From assembly GCF_024172085.1 (NCBI RefSeq), contig NZ_JAMZDZ010000001.1, positions 2,914,001 to 2,978,000 on the forward strand: DNA of 64,000 bases, written 5' to 3'. The notes under the pieces were generated by a model that had not been told where the DNA came from, ran no database searches, and worked only from the letters and a program-made list of their open reading frames with translations. Position numbers and translations under genes: made by a program. The stretch is from Hamadaea flava (GTDB lineage Bacteria; Actinomycetota; Actinomycetes; Mycobacteriales; Micromonosporaceae). Every line of letters begins with the position of its first letter. Within the stretch, counting starts at the first letter, position 1. This document shows, piece by piece, positions 40,367-49,662 of this stretch.

Positions 40367-42184
40367 ATGGCGGCCGACTCCGGGCGCATAGACGGCTACG
40401 CGGCGCTGCGGGACTACGCCGTGGTGGGCGATGGGCGTACTGCTGCGCTGATCGCTCCGGACGGCGCGGTGGACTGGCTGAGCTGGCCCGACCTGGATTC
40501 GCCGAGCGTCTTCGGGGCGATCCTGGACGCCGAGCGCGGCGGGAGCTTCCAGCTCCGACCGGAGACGTCGTTCAGCGTCGGCCGGAACTATCGACCCGGC
40601 ACCAACGTGCTGGAGACCACCTTCACCACCGAGTCGGGCACCGTCGTCGTCACCGACGCGCTCACCCTGCAGGACGACCATCCGCTGGGGCCGGCCCGCG
40701 AGCTGGTCCGGCAGATCACCTGCGTCGCGGGCACGGTGCCGATCGAGTGGACGGTCGAACCACGTTTCAGCTACGCGTCGGCTGCTCCACGCGTACACGC
40801 TCGGGCAAATGCCTTGATCGCGAGCCATCACGGACAGGCACTCGCCGTCTCGGCCTGGGGCGCGGGAACGCCGCGCCACACGGACGGGACCATCCACGGC
40901 CGCGCGGATCTGACGCCAGGACCAGGCGCGATGATCGCGCTGAGCTACGCGGACCTGGAGCCGCTCGTGCTGCCCACTCGCGGGGAATGCGAAGACCGGC
41001 TGGTACGCACGGAGCAGGTGTGGCGCGAGTGGGCCGGGCAGCGCCCCTACGACGGCCCGTGGCGCGACGCGGTCCTGCGCAGCGCGCTGGCGTTGAAGCT
41101 GCTCGTCTTCGCGCCCTCGGCGGCCGTCGCCGCAGCCGCCACCTGTTCGCTGCCCGAACTGATCGGCGGGGAACGCAACTGGGACTACCGCTTCTCCTGG
41201 ATCCGCGACTCCGTGTTCACCCTGAACGCCTTCCTCCAGCTCGACTGCCCCGACGAGGCGATCGCCTACTTCTGGTGGCTCATGCACGCCTCGCAGCTGA
41301 CGCATCCACGGCTGCGCGTGTTGTACCGGCTGGACGGCGGGCCGCACGCCGGCGAACGGACGCTGCCGTTGTCCGGCTACCGCCGGTCCCGCCCGGTACG
41401 CGTCGGCAACGCCGCCGCCGGGCAGCTGCAACTGGACACCTATGGGGAACTGCTGCAAACCGCCCGCCGGTACGCCACCCGCATCGGCCGGCTCGACGCG
41501 GACATCGGCCGTCGGCTGGCGCAGATCGCCGACCTGGTCTGCCAAGTCTGGCGGCAGCCCGACGCGGGCATCTGGGAGGTTCGCAGCGCACCGCAGCACT
41601 TCACCCAATCCAAGATGATGTGCTGGGTCGCGCTGGACGCCGCCGTCGAACTCGCGCTGGCGGGTCTGATCCCGAACCGTCGCCTGGAAAAGTGGCTGGC
41701 CGAACGGGCGGCGGTGGCGCAGTTCATCGACAGCGAGTGCTTCGACACGCGCCGCGGCAGCTACGTCCGATCGGCGGGGAGCGCCGACCTGGACGCCGGA
41801 GTGCTGCTCGGGCTGCTCAACGGATTCCGGCCCGCCGAACCGAGCCGGCTGGCCGGCACCGTGCACGCCGTTCAGCGGGAACTACGGCACGGCCCCTACG
41901 TCTACCGATACCTGTCCGAGGACGGCGTACGCGGTGGCGAGGGCGCCTTCCTCGCCTGCTCGTTCTGGCTCGCCGAGGCGCTGGCCCGGTTCGGACGGCC
42001 CGACGAGGCGGTGCCGCTGATGGACGAACTGGTCGGACTGGCCAACGACGTCGGCCTCTACAGCGAGGAGATCGATCCCGGCACGGGCGCGTTCCTCGGC
42101 AACCTGCCGCAAGGTCTGTCCCATCTGGCCCTGATCAGCGCGGCCGGCGCGATCGCCGACGCGATGCACGGAGACGCGGGATGA
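40367..42184 (+). CDS. glycoside hydrolase family 15 (glucoamylase/trehalase-like)
   Basis: 605-residue GH15 protein. An N-terminal beta-sandwich domain (to about residue 220) precedes the six-hairpin helical barrel. Signature segments are GGERNWDYRFSWIRDSVFTL, a catalytic-acid candidate in PDAGIWEVR, and the catalytic-base region LYSEEIDPGTGAFLGNLPQG. No signal peptide, so an intracellular enzyme acting on maltodextrins or trehalose; actinobacterial homologues include both glucan glucosidases and trehalases. GTG 40364 immediately before the ATG is an alternative start. Its last bases overlap the next gene (ATGA, 42181-42184). Confidence 0.9.
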   Translation: MAADSGRIDGYAALRDYAVVGDGRTAALIAPDGAVDWLSWPDLDSPSVFGAILDAERGGSFQLRPETSFSVGRNYRPGTNVLETTFTTESGTVVVTDALTLQDDHPLGPARELVRQITCVAGTVPIEWTVEPRFSYASAAPRVHARANALIASHHGQALAVSAWGAGTPRHTDGTIHGRADLTPGPGAMIALSYADLEPLVLPTRGECEDRLVRTEQVWREWAGQRPYDGPWRDAVLRSALALKLLVFAPSAAVAAAATCSLPELIGGERNWDYRFSWIRDSVFTLNAFLQLDCPDEAIAYFWWLMHASQLTHPRLRVLYRLDGGPHAGERTLPLSGYRRSRPVRVGNAAAGQLQLDTYGELLQTARRYATRIGRLDADIGRRLAQIADLVCQVWRQPDAGIWEVRSAPQHFTQSKMMCWVALDAAVELALAGLIPNRRLEKWLAERAAVAQFIDSECFDTRRGSYVRSAGSADLDAGVLLGLLNGFRPAEPSRLAGTVHAVQRELRHGPYVYRYLSEDGVRGGEGAFLACSFWLAEALARFGRPDEAVPLMDELVGLANDVGLYSEEIDPGTGAFLGNLPQGLSHLALISAAGAIADAMHGDAG

Positions 42185-42663
42185 ACGTCTGGGCGGCGCT
42201 GGCCGGTGGGTTCGTCGGCACGGTGCTGCTGACGACCGCGATGCGAATGGCCAACGAACTCAAACTCACCCGGACCGACCTGCCGTTCCTCCTCGGCACG
42301 ATCTTCACCGACGACCGATCGCTGGCGAAGGCGATCGGCTACCTGATCCACTTCGTCAACGGTCTGGTCTTCGCACTCCTCTACGTCGCGGTGTTCGCCG
42401 CCATCGGGTACGCCAGCTGGTGGCTGGGCGCGCTGTTCGGTCTCCTGCACGGGCTGTTCGCCGCGACCGCGATCGTGACCGTGCTGCTGCCGCTGGTCCA
42501 CCCCCGCATGGGTACGCCGTACACCAGCGCACCCAAGGCAGCGCAACTGGAGACCCCCGGATTCCTCATGCTCAACTACGGGCTGAGCACACCGGTCGTG
42601 ATGCTGATCGCGCACGTCGCGTACGGGGCGATCATCGGAGCATTCGTTCAACTCGCTGCATAA
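42181..42663 (+). CDS. small multi-helix membrane protein coupled to the GH15 gene
   Basis: 160 residues with about four membrane segments (VWAALAGGFVGTVLLTTAM, LVFALLYVAVFAAIGY, WLGALFGLLHGLFAATAIV, STPVVMLIAHVAYGAIIG). A conserved-looking HPRMGTP motif lies between them. The start codon overlaps the GH15 stop, so translation is coupled. I do not recognise a named family; similar proteins occur next to GH15 genes in actinomycetes, function unknown. Confidence 0.8.
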   Translation: MNVWAALAGGFVGTVLLTTAMRMANELKLTRTDLPFLLGTIFTDDRSLAKAIGYLIHFVNGLVFALLYVAVFAAIGYASWWLGALFGLLHGLFAATAIVTVLLPLVHPRMGTPYTSAPKAAQLETPGFLMLNYGLSTPVVMLIAHVAYGAIIGAFVQLAA

Positions 42664-43240
42664 ATCACGCCTGCCCAAGGACCTGTACGCCCAGCGCAGC
42701 GCAGGCGCCGGCGGCGGCCGCCGCCCGCAGGTCGGCCTCGGGCACGTCGGGGAACTGGGCGGTGCAGTCCTGGATCCCGCCGAAGGCGATCACCGCTCGG
42801 GCCGCCTGGTACGCAACGCCTTCGCGGGCTGGTCCAGGGTCCCCGGCTCGTGTCCGCGTTGCCCGCGGGACTCGGCCGTACGGTGCTGCGCCTGACGACC
42901 AAGAGCGCCCGCGTCCACAACTCGATGGTCATCGAGACTACGACACCGCTCGGATCCAGATTGGATGATCCGCCCCGCGGCGGCCACCAGGGCCGTGAAC
43001 GTGTAACGATCACACTATAACAAATGTAAATCAATAACTTTTTCACTGTTGCGGTACTGGCCACGCCGCCTTGAAACTTCCTCCAAACGGTCTAGTAGAG
43101 GGCTCGAAACCCTCTCACCGAGGCCAGCGAGGCGACTTCCATGCCAAGTGCCGCAACGGTTCAGACCACCTGCACGACCCGGGTCCGCCCGCCTCGCCGC
43201 GCCACGGTTCAGCTTCACCGACCGAGGAAGGAAGGTAGGA
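42664..43240. other. 577-base region without a confident gene
   Basis: Two protein-like tails are present but neither has a start or full length. On the minus strand, the frame ending just past 42667 reads AYQAARAVIAFGGIQDCTAQ then FPDVPEADLRAAAAAG. On the plus strand a frame ending at 43020 includes LVSALPAGLGRTVLRLTTKS and ARVHNSMV. These may be relics of deleted genes. TATAAC (43016-43021) in an AT-rich stretch up to 43060 is a likely promoter for the metallophosphoesterase. Confidence 0.45.
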
Positions 43241-44593
43241 ATGAGGATCACCAAGGTCACCCGTGCCTTGGGTGCCACGTACGCCCTGTTGTTGACGGCG
43301 GTGTTGTACGGCCAAGGAGCGCCTGCTCAAGCGCAGGCGCTGGCCGCCGCCGAGAACTTCACCATCGTGATGCTGCCCGACACGCAGTTCGCCTCCGAGT
43401 ACTGGCCGGAGGTGTATCGGGCGCAGATGCAATGGGTGGCCGACCAGCAGACCGCGCGCAACATCAAGTACGTCCTCCACGTCGGCGACGTCGTGGACAA
43501 CCACGACCAGCCGACCCAGTGGGCCAACAGCAAGAGCGCGATGGGCCTGCCCACCGACGACGTCCCCTACATCATCGGTCCGGGCAATCACGACCTGGAC
43601 TCGACGACCACGCGGGCGGCGACGATCTACAACAGCCACTATCCCCGCTCGAAGTTCACCAGCCTGCCGTCGTTCGGTGGAACGTACCCCGCCGCACAGA
43701 ACGACAACGCCTACCACACGTTCACCGCCGGTGGCGTGGACTGGCTCGTGCTGGCGATGAAGTACGCCCCCAGCGACGCCGAGATCACCTGGGCGAACTC
43801 CGTCGTCTCGGCGTACCCGAACCACAACGCGATCCTGGTCACCCACGCCTATCAGAACGGGACGACCAAGGACAGCAACGGCACCAAGCTCTGGACCAAC
43901 CTGGTCAGCAAGCACAAGAACTTCCGGTTCACCTTCTCCGGCCACTACGTCAACGCCGGAGTGATCCCCCAGGCCGGGGTGAACGGGAACACCGTGTACC
44001 AGATCCAGGCGGACTACCAGGACCCGTCCACACGTGACCCCAATAGCTTCATGCGGGTCATGACGTTCAACCCGACCGCCAACACGCTGGACGTCAAGAC
44101 GTACTCGCCGTATCTGAACACCTACAAGACCGATGCGGCGAACCAGTTCGTCCTCAGCAACATCAACCCCGTTCCGCAAGCGTGGAGCACCATCGTCGAC
44201 AACACGACGGCGGACCGGTTCACGGCGAGCACGAGCTGGGGCACGTCCACCTACTCGGCTCAGCGGTACGGCGCCGACTACCGCTTCGCCGACCCCGTCT
44301 CGGCCAGCGACCCGGCCTGGTACAAGGTGAACATCCCGGCGACGGGCACCTATCAGGTGGCGGTCTGGTACTCGGCCAACGCCGGCTACAACAACTCGAC
44401 CCCCTACATCGTCGTGACGCCGAGCGGGAACCAAGTCGTCAACATCAACCAACAGGCCAACGGCGGCAAATGGGTGTCGCTCGGCAACTTCACGCTGTCA
44501 GCCGGTGACGAGAACAAGGTGGGTGTCAGCCGCTGGACGGCCGGCACCGGATACATCATCGCCGACGCCGTGAAGGTCACCCGCATCAGCTGA
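43241..44593 (+). CDS. secreted metallophosphoesterase with golvesin-like C-terminal domain
   Basis: 450 residues. A signal peptide covers about residues 1-35 (RALGATYALLLTAVLYGQG, then AQA). The calcineurin-like phosphoesterase domain has the metal-binding sequence MLPDTQ, HVGDVVDN, GPGNHDLD and GHYVN. The C-terminal ~130 residues (IVDNTTADRFTASTSWGTST, PYIVVTPSGNQVV) match golvesin/xanthan-lyase C-terminal-like domains that accompany secreted enzymes. It should hydrolyse extracellular phosphoesters. GGAAGGTAGGA precedes the ATG. A strong terminator follows at 44620. Confidence 0.88.
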   Translation: MRITKVTRALGATYALLLTAVLYGQGAPAQAQALAAAENFTIVMLPDTQFASEYWPEVYRAQMQWVADQQTARNIKYVLHVGDVVDNHDQPTQWANSKSAMGLPTDDVPYIIGPGNHDLDSTTTRAATIYNSHYPRSKFTSLPSFGGTYPAAQNDNAYHTFTAGGVDWLVLAMKYAPSDAEITWANSVVSAYPNHNAILVTHAYQNGTTKDSNGTKLWTNLVSKHKNFRFTFSGHYVNAGVIPQAGVNGNTVYQIQADYQDPSTRDPNSFMRVMTFNPTANTLDVKTYSPYLNTYKTDAANQFVLSNINPVPQAWSTIVDNTTADRFTASTSWGTSTYSAQRYGADYRFADPVSASDPAWYKVNIPATGTYQVAVWYSANAGYNNSTPYIVVTPSGNQVVNINQQANGGKWVSLGNFTLSAGDENKVGVSRWTAGTGYIIADAVKVTRIS

Positions 44594-44619
44594 ACCCCGC
44601 GACAAGAGGTCTGAACCTC

Positions 44620-44646
44620 GAAGGTGCGGTGTTCCGCCGCACCTTC
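44620..44646 (+). terminator. 10-bp hairpin after the metallophosphoesterase gene
   Basis: GAAGGTGCGG (44620-44629) pairs perfectly with CCGCACCTTC (44637-44646) around a seven-base loop, 26 bases after the stop codon. Confidence 0.75.
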
Positions 44647-44695
44647 ACCAACCCCGTTCATCGCGCGCGCCGACAACCGCCACGGAGGGTGTCCC

Positions 44696-45925
44696 GTGAT
44701 CCCGACGATTCTGCTCAGCGCAGCCCTCGCCGCTCACCCGCTGACCCCGTTCTCGATCGACCACCTCGTGAAGGTGACGATCCATCCCGATCGCGTCGAC
44801 GTCGTCGCCGCCCTGGACATCGGCGAGGTGGCGGCGAAGCAGATCACCCCCGACTGCACCGCCTTCGCCGCGAAGTTCGACACCCGCGTCGACGGCGTAC
44901 CAGTGAAGTGGACCGTGCAGTCGCAGGAGCTGAAACAGATCGGCGCGTCCGGCATCCCAAGCAGCCTGCTCACCTGCAAGCTGTCGGCACCAGCCACAGT
45001 CGGCGCGGCGACCGACGTCGCCGTGGTGAACGGCTATCTGGCCGACCGCACCGGCGCCAGCCAGATCCTGCTGGCCGGCGATGGTGTCGCGCTGCCCGCG
45101 CAACTGCCGCCGTACGAGCGCTCGGCGCAGGTGAAGACCCTGGCCGTAGCCGGAACGGCCACTTCGGACGCGTCGCCGCAAGCCGAGGCTCCCCCGGCCG
45201 CCTCGAAGGACAAGGGTTGGCTGCAACGCGGTGAGGCATGGCTGGAAGGCGTCCTCGGCGACCCCGCGCCGCACGTTCTGCTGCTCGCCGTGCTCATGGC
45301 TGCCCTGCTGGGCGCCGCGCACGCGGCCCTGCCCGGCCATGGCAAGACCGTGATGGCCCTCTATCTCGCGGGTCGCCAGGGACGCCGGCGCGACGCGCTC
45401 ATCGTCGGCGGCATCGTCACCCTCACCCACACTGCCGGAGTGCTGATCCTCGGCGTGGCCACCACGACCTTCGCCGGACTCGCCGCGGAATCGGTCCTCC
45501 AATGGCTCGGCGTGGTCAGTGGCGTGCTGATCACCGTCGTCGGGCTGGGCATCCTGATCAACGCCCTGCGCCACCGGCGCGACCATCATCATCACCGGGC
45601 GCACCACCACCATCACCACGACCACCCGGGCAGCCGCCGCAATCTCACGGTCCTCGGCGTCGCCGGCGGGCTCGTCCCGAGCCCCACCGCCCTCGTGGTC
45701 CTGCTCGGCGCGGCGGCGCTGGGCCGCCTCTGGTTCGGCATCGTCCTCATCATCGTGTACGGCTTGGGCATGGCGGGCACGCTGACCGCCGCCGGCCTGC
45801 TCCTCTTGCGGGTACGCGACCGGTGGGCCTGGCTCGGCCGGTTGACCGTCCCGGCGGAGGCGACCGGCTCGGTGATCATCGTGCTGGGCTTCGGCCTGGC
45901 CGCCCGAGCCATGCTCGCACTGTGA
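44696..45925 (+). CDS. NicO/RcnA-type nickel/cobalt exporter with extracellular N-terminal domain
   Basis: 409 residues. A signal-like N-terminus and an extracytoplasmic domain (to about residue 175) precede the membrane part with about six helices. NicO signatures are HAALPGHGKTVMALYLAG and TLTHTAGVLILG. A cytoplasmic loop contains HHHHRAHHHHHHDH, a likely metal-binding stretch as in RcnA-type exporters. GTG 44696 has GGAGGG upstream and replaces the longer open frame that begins inside the terminator. The lipoprotein gene 32 bases downstream may be co-transcribed. Confidence 0.87.
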   Translation: MIPTILLSAALAAHPLTPFSIDHLVKVTIHPDRVDVVAALDIGEVAAKQITPDCTAFAAKFDTRVDGVPVKWTVQSQELKQIGASGIPSSLLTCKLSAPATVGAATDVAVVNGYLADRTGASQILLAGDGVALPAQLPPYERSAQVKTLAVAGTATSDASPQAEAPPAASKDKGWLQRGEAWLEGVLGDPAPHVLLLAVLMAALLGAAHAALPGHGKTVMALYLAGRQGRRRDALIVGGIVTLTHTAGVLILGVATTTFAGLAAESVLQWLGVVSGVLITVVGLGILINALRHRRDHHHHRAHHHHHHDHPGSRRNLTVLGVAGGLVPSPTALVVLLGAAALGRLWFGIVLIIVYGLGMAGTLTAAGLLLLRVRDRWAWLGRLTVPAEATGSVIIVLGFGLAARAMLAL

Positions 45926-45957
45926 TCCGGCCCGTTCTGATCTGGACAGGAGTTCCC

Positions 45958-46521
45958 ATGCCACGCACGATCGGACGCCTGCTCGGCGTCGCCCTCGCCG
46001 GTGTCACCCTGGCCGGAGCAGCGGCGTGCACCCACGACAGACCTTCCGCCGCCGTCCCCCTGGCCACCTCGGTCACCCCGGCGACCTCCGTCGAACCCTC
46101 CGCCGTCGCGAGCCCGGTCGCGTCCGCGACGTCCACCGTGGTGGTGTCGGCGACCAATTCGGCTGGGCGAAAACTCGTACCGGCCTGCGCGGCCGCATTG
46201 ACGGCTCGCCAGAACGCCGCCGACGCGCTGTCGCCGGTGTCGGCCGTCCTGGTGCAGAGCGGGCTCTTCCACGAGGACCTCGCCAAGGCCACCCGGGACC
46301 TGATGGCGGCGATCACCACCCTGCACGCCGCGCTCGGAGCCGCCGCCGAACTCGCCGCCGACCCGAAGCTCAAGGCGAAGATCACCGCGTACCAGGTGTC
46401 GGTGGAGCAGGCGATCGTCGCGGGCGAAAGCTCCGACAGCGAGCAGGCGAAGCTCAAGGCGGTGATCGCGTCGCCGGCGATGCGCGACGCCGGCAACGCA
46501 GTCGTCGCTGCCTGTGCCTAG
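45958..46521 (+). CDS. putative lipoprotein, unknown function
   Basis: 187 residues with a lipoprotein signal peptide ending LAGAAAC (lipid-attached cysteine near residue 26). A Ser/Thr/Val/Ala-rich linker follows, then a helical domain with ACAAALTARQNAADALSPVS and AKATRDLMAAITTLHAALG. No recognised family. AGGAG lies six bases before ATG 45958. Co-oriented with the metal exporter upstream, it may be an accessory surface protein. Confidence 0.78.
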   Translation: MPRTIGRLLGVALAGVTLAGAAACTHDRPSAAVPLATSVTPATSVEPSAVASPVASATSTVVVSATNSAGRKLVPACAAALTARQNAADALSPVSAVLVQSGLFHEDLAKATRDLMAAITTLHAALGAAAELAADPKLKAKITAYQVSVEQAIVAGESSDSEQAKLKAVIASPAMRDAGNAVVAACA

Positions 46522-46541
46522 CCGATCCGTTCTGACCTGCT

Positions 46542-46563
46542 GATTCAACTCCGATTCAATTCC
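46542..46563 (+). promoter_or_regulatory. two adjacent 11-bp direct repeats, PHO-box-like
   Basis: GATTCAACTCC (46542-46552) is followed immediately by GATTCAATTCC (46553-46563). The TTCA core repeated at 11-base spacing is the layout of actinomycete PhoP boxes. It lies 61 bases before the small secreted protein gene at 46624. Match to the consensus is only partial. Confidence 0.4.
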
Positions 46564-46623
46564 CCTGCAAGCCGACGCCGATACCTTTCGAGCCGCAGCA
46601 ACCGACCTCGAAAGGAAAGATCA

Positions 46624-47022
46624 GTGAGAAAACGATCAGCGGCGCTGGCCACGATCGCGTGCGCGCTCACCGCAGCGGTCGCGTTCGGAGCCGGCAGCCC
46701 GGCGTACGCGTCGATCGACGCCACCGTCGTCGTTCAGCGGGTCGGCAGCACCGGCGACGCCGGGTCGATGACCCACGAGGACGTCGGCGACATCTTCACC
46801 GTCTGGGACCGCGTCGCCGACGGGCACGGCGTACGCGGCTCGCTCATCGACGGCAGCGGCACGACGCTGAAGTCGATCTACAACGGCAACGGAAACGGCA
46901 CCAACGTCAAGTTCGCCTACGACATCAAGCCCGGCAACGCGTACTACATGAAGGTCTGCCTGGTCGACGGCGCGTCCGACACGACGCCGATCAAGTGCGC
47001 CATGCGCTACGTGTACGAGTAG
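46624..47022 (+). CDS. small secreted protein, member A of a local family
   Basis: 132 residues. Signal peptide about residues 1-29 ends SPAYA. The mature part contains DVGDIFTVWDRVADGHGVRG then SLIDGSG, a pattern shared almost exactly with the protein at 51873 (DKFTVCDLYADGHGVRGSL). Two cysteines may pair. Function unknown; a beta-rich secreted fold is likely. GTG start with GGAAAG upstream. A perfect 12-bp terminator follows. Confidence 0.8.
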   Translation: MRKRSAALATIACALTAAVAFGAGSPAYASIDATVVVQRVGSTGDAGSMTHEDVGDIFTVWDRVADGHGVRGSLIDGSGTTLKSIYNGNGNGTNVKFAYDIKPGNAYYMKVCLVDGASDTTPIKCAMRYVYE

Positions 47023-47029
47023 CCGCACC

Positions 47030-47062
47030 GCCTGGCCGGGACCCGAGCGATCCCGGCCAGGC
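47030..47062. terminator. 12-bp hairpin between convergent genes
   Basis: GCCTGGCCGGGA (47030-47041) pairs perfectly with TCCCGGCCAGGC (47051-47062). It can serve both the small secreted protein gene and the minus-strand hydrolase. Confidence 0.8.
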
Positions 47063-47079
47063 CGCTGGAGCGACCGGTC

Positions 47080-49443
47080 CTACCGCAGTGTGCGGAGATC
47101 GATGGCCTCGGCCATGACCCGGTATCCGGCGTCCGACGGGTGCAGATGGTCACCGGAGTCGTAGGCCGGGTTGATCTGCTGCGGGTCGGCCGGATCGCGA
47201 ACCACCGCGTCGAAGTCGACCACGGCGTCGAAGTCCGTGCTCGTGCGGATGAACGCGTTCACCTCTTGCCGTACGCCGTCCCGCGCCTCGGTGTAGGAAC
47301 GCCATCCCTTGATCGGCGTGATGGTTCCGACGACGACCTTCAGCCCCTGGGCGTGCGCCTGGGCGGCGAGCTGTTTCAGGGCGAGCTTCAAGGTCTCCGG
47401 GTCCGGGTTGGCCAGGTTGAGGATGTCGTTGACGCCTTCGAGCACGATGACCGTTCGCGCCCCGGTCGTGGTCAGCATGTCCCGCGACGACCGGGCGTAC
47501 GCGTTCGGCCCGCCGATCCCGGTTCCGGTGCTGCTGTCGAGGATCCGGTTGCCGCTGAGGCCGCTGTTGACCACGCCGAGCTTGGTCGGCCCCGGCTCGG
47601 CGGCCAGCCGGTCCGCCAGGATGTCGGGCCAGCGCTGGTTCAGACCGACTGTCGACCGGTCGCCGTCGGTGATCGAGTCGCCGAAGGTCACCACGGTGCC
47701 GTGCAAGAGGTTGGACTGGACGTCCACTCCCGTCACGTAGTACCAGGCGGTGGTCGGCTTGCTGAACGCCGTGCCCTGCTCGTCCGCGGCGTGGTCGCCG
47801 TCGGTCGCGATGAACGACGTCTGGTACGCCCGCGGATGCTCGGTGACCGCGCCGGACTCCACCGGCGTGTACACGGTCACCAGCAGATCCCCGTCCGCCG
47901 GAACGCTCAGCGAGATCGGGTCGCTGAGGACTTCGCCGCCGATCGGGATCGTCACCGACGGCGAGCCGCCGAAGGTCACCTCCCGCATCGTGCCCGCGAC
48001 CGCGTCCGGTCCGTCCGACCGGGACGCCACAGCCACCGTGACCCGGCCCATCAGGACCGGTGCCGTGCCGAGCGCGTTGGACAGGCGTACGCGCGCCGCG
48101 TCGCCGCCGACGCTGGTGTGCACCACGTTGCGGATCGACTGGTTCGGCAGGCCGAGGTCGGCGCCCGGTGTCGTCCGCGCCATGGCGGTCTGCCAGGTGC
48201 TCGCCCAGCGGCCGGCCGGGTGTCCGGTGAGCTTGTCCAGGTCGACGACCGCGGCCATCGCCTGGTAGCCGGCGTCCTTGGGGTGCAGGTGATCGCCGGA
48301 GTCGAAGTCCGCCCGCAGCCGGGTGGGCGTCGCCGGGTCACGCAGCGCCGCGTCGAAGTCGGCCACCGCGTCGAAGACACCGCTGGTACGGATGAAGTCG
48401 TTGACCGCCTGGCGTACCCCTTCAAGCTCCTCGGTGTAGTTGCTGGACCCGCCGAAAGGCGTGAGGGTGCCCCCGGTGATCCGCAGCCCCTTGGCCTTGG
48501 ACTGGGCCGCGATCTGGCGCAGGGCCGCGATGATCTCGGACGGCTCGTGATGCTGGGGCTGGCCGCCGATGTCGTTGATGCCGAGCATGACGATGACCGA
48601 GCGCACGCCGGGCGCGGTCAGGACGTCCCGGTCGAGCCGGGAGATCGCGTTGGGGTTCCAGGTGTTGGACAGCAACCGGTTCGAGCTGATACCGGCGTTG
48701 AGCACGCCGAGCCTGGTCGCGCCGGGCTCGGCGATCAGCCGGTCGGCCAGGTAGTCCGGCCAGCGGTGGTTCGCGTTCCGGGTGGAGGCGTTCCCGTCGG
48801 TGATCGAGTCGCCGAACGCGACCACGGCGCCCTCGGCCTGCCCGAGGACATCCACCCCGCTGACATAGGGCCAGAAGGTGATCGCACTGGTGAACGCCGC
48901 ACCGGCCGCCTCGGCGGCGTGGTTGCCGGCCACCGACAGGTACGAGGTCTGATTGGCCACCTGGTGATAGGTGACCGGCCCGGACGGCGCGGCCGTGTAC
49001 ACGCTGACCAGGAGGTTTCCATCTTCCGGCACAGCGAACGGGAGCGGGTCGCTGAGCACCTCGCCACCGGCGGGGATGCTCACCGCGGACGCGCCGCCGA
49101 AGGTGAGCGATCGCATCGTGCCCGCGACCGCGCCGGGTGTGGTGGGCGCTTCGGCGACGGCCACCGTCACGGCGTCCATGCGTACCGCCACGCTGCTCAG
49201 GACGTTGGTCAGCGAGACGCGTACGCCGGAACCCCCGACGCTGGTGTGCACCACGTTGCGGATGGTCCGGTCGGCGTACCCGGTGGGCAGATTGGGCACG
49301 GTGCCCGTCGCCGCCGCCGACCAGGTCCCGACCCAGTCGTCGGGCGGTGGCGCCGATTCGGCCGCGGTGACGGGACTCGTCGGGCTGAGAACCAGGGCCA
49401 GCACGGTACCGGCGGTTAGCAGCATCTTCTGGACATAGGACAT
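47080..49443 (-). CDS. secreted double SGNH hydrolase (two fused GDSL units)
   Basis: 787 residues built from two homologous halves after a signal peptide. Unit 1 (about 35-410) has GTWSAAATGT, VVAFGDSITDGNAS, MLGINDIG and DSGDHLHPKDAGY. Unit 2 (about 415-787) has STWQTAMART, VVTFGDSITDGDRS, LEGVNDIL and DSGDHLHPSDAGY. Each unit therefore keeps the catalytic Ser and the Asp-x-x-His pair and looks active. Such enzymes are usually single-unit esterases or lipases of about 400 residues. GGAGGAGA precedes ATG 49443. Divergent from the sialidase gene. Confidence 0.9.
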   Translation of the reverse strand: MSYVQKMLLTAGTVLALVLSPTSPVTAAESAPPPDDWVGTWSAAATGTVPNLPTGYADRTIRNVVHTSVGGSGVRVSLTNVLSSVAVRMDAVTVAVAEAPTTPGAVAGTMRSLTFGGASAVSIPAGGEVLSDPLPFAVPEDGNLLVSVYTAAPSGPVTYHQVANQTSYLSVAGNHAAEAAGAAFTSAITFWPYVSGVDVLGQAEGAVVAFGDSITDGNASTRNANHRWPDYLADRLIAEPGATRLGVLNAGISSNRLLSNTWNPNAISRLDRDVLTAPGVRSVIVMLGINDIGGQPQHHEPSEIIAALRQIAAQSKAKGLRITGGTLTPFGGSSNYTEELEGVRQAVNDFIRTSGVFDAVADFDAALRDPATPTRLRADFDSGDHLHPKDAGYQAMAAVVDLDKLTGHPAGRWASTWQTAMARTTPGADLGLPNQSIRNVVHTSVGGDAARVRLSNALGTAPVLMGRVTVAVASRSDGPDAVAGTMREVTFGGSPSVTIPIGGEVLSDPISLSVPADGDLLVTVYTPVESGAVTEHPRAYQTSFIATDGDHAADEQGTAFSKPTTAWYYVTGVDVQSNLLHGTVVTFGDSITDGDRSTVGLNQRWPDILADRLAAEPGPTKLGVVNSGLSGNRILDSSTGTGIGGPNAYARSSRDMLTTTGARTVIVLEGVNDILNLANPDPETLKLALKQLAAQAHAQGLKVVVGTITPIKGWRSYTEARDGVRQEVNAFIRTSTDFDAVVDFDAVVRDPADPQQINPAYDSGDHLHPSDAGYRVMAEAIDLRTLR

Positions 49444-49662
49444 AGGATCTCCTCCCCAGGTTGGGGACGAGTGTGCCTCTCGATGTCAGCGCCGTCAACA
49501 GGTGCTCACAATTCTGTCCACATGCGACCCACGATGCCGCGTGATGGGTCAGTACAGGGTTTGGCCAGCTATAACATTGCCTCCGAGCGGTTTCGGTGAT
49601 CAACGATGGCCCGACCCTCGGGATCAGCGTCATCAATGCCCTGAGCAGGGCCTTGTGGTACT

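Noticed and set aside
45589-45633. Poly-histidine run as a possible cloning tag or sequence artefact
   Set aside because: It sits in the cytoplasmic loop of a NicO-type exporter, where His-rich metal-binding loops are normal.
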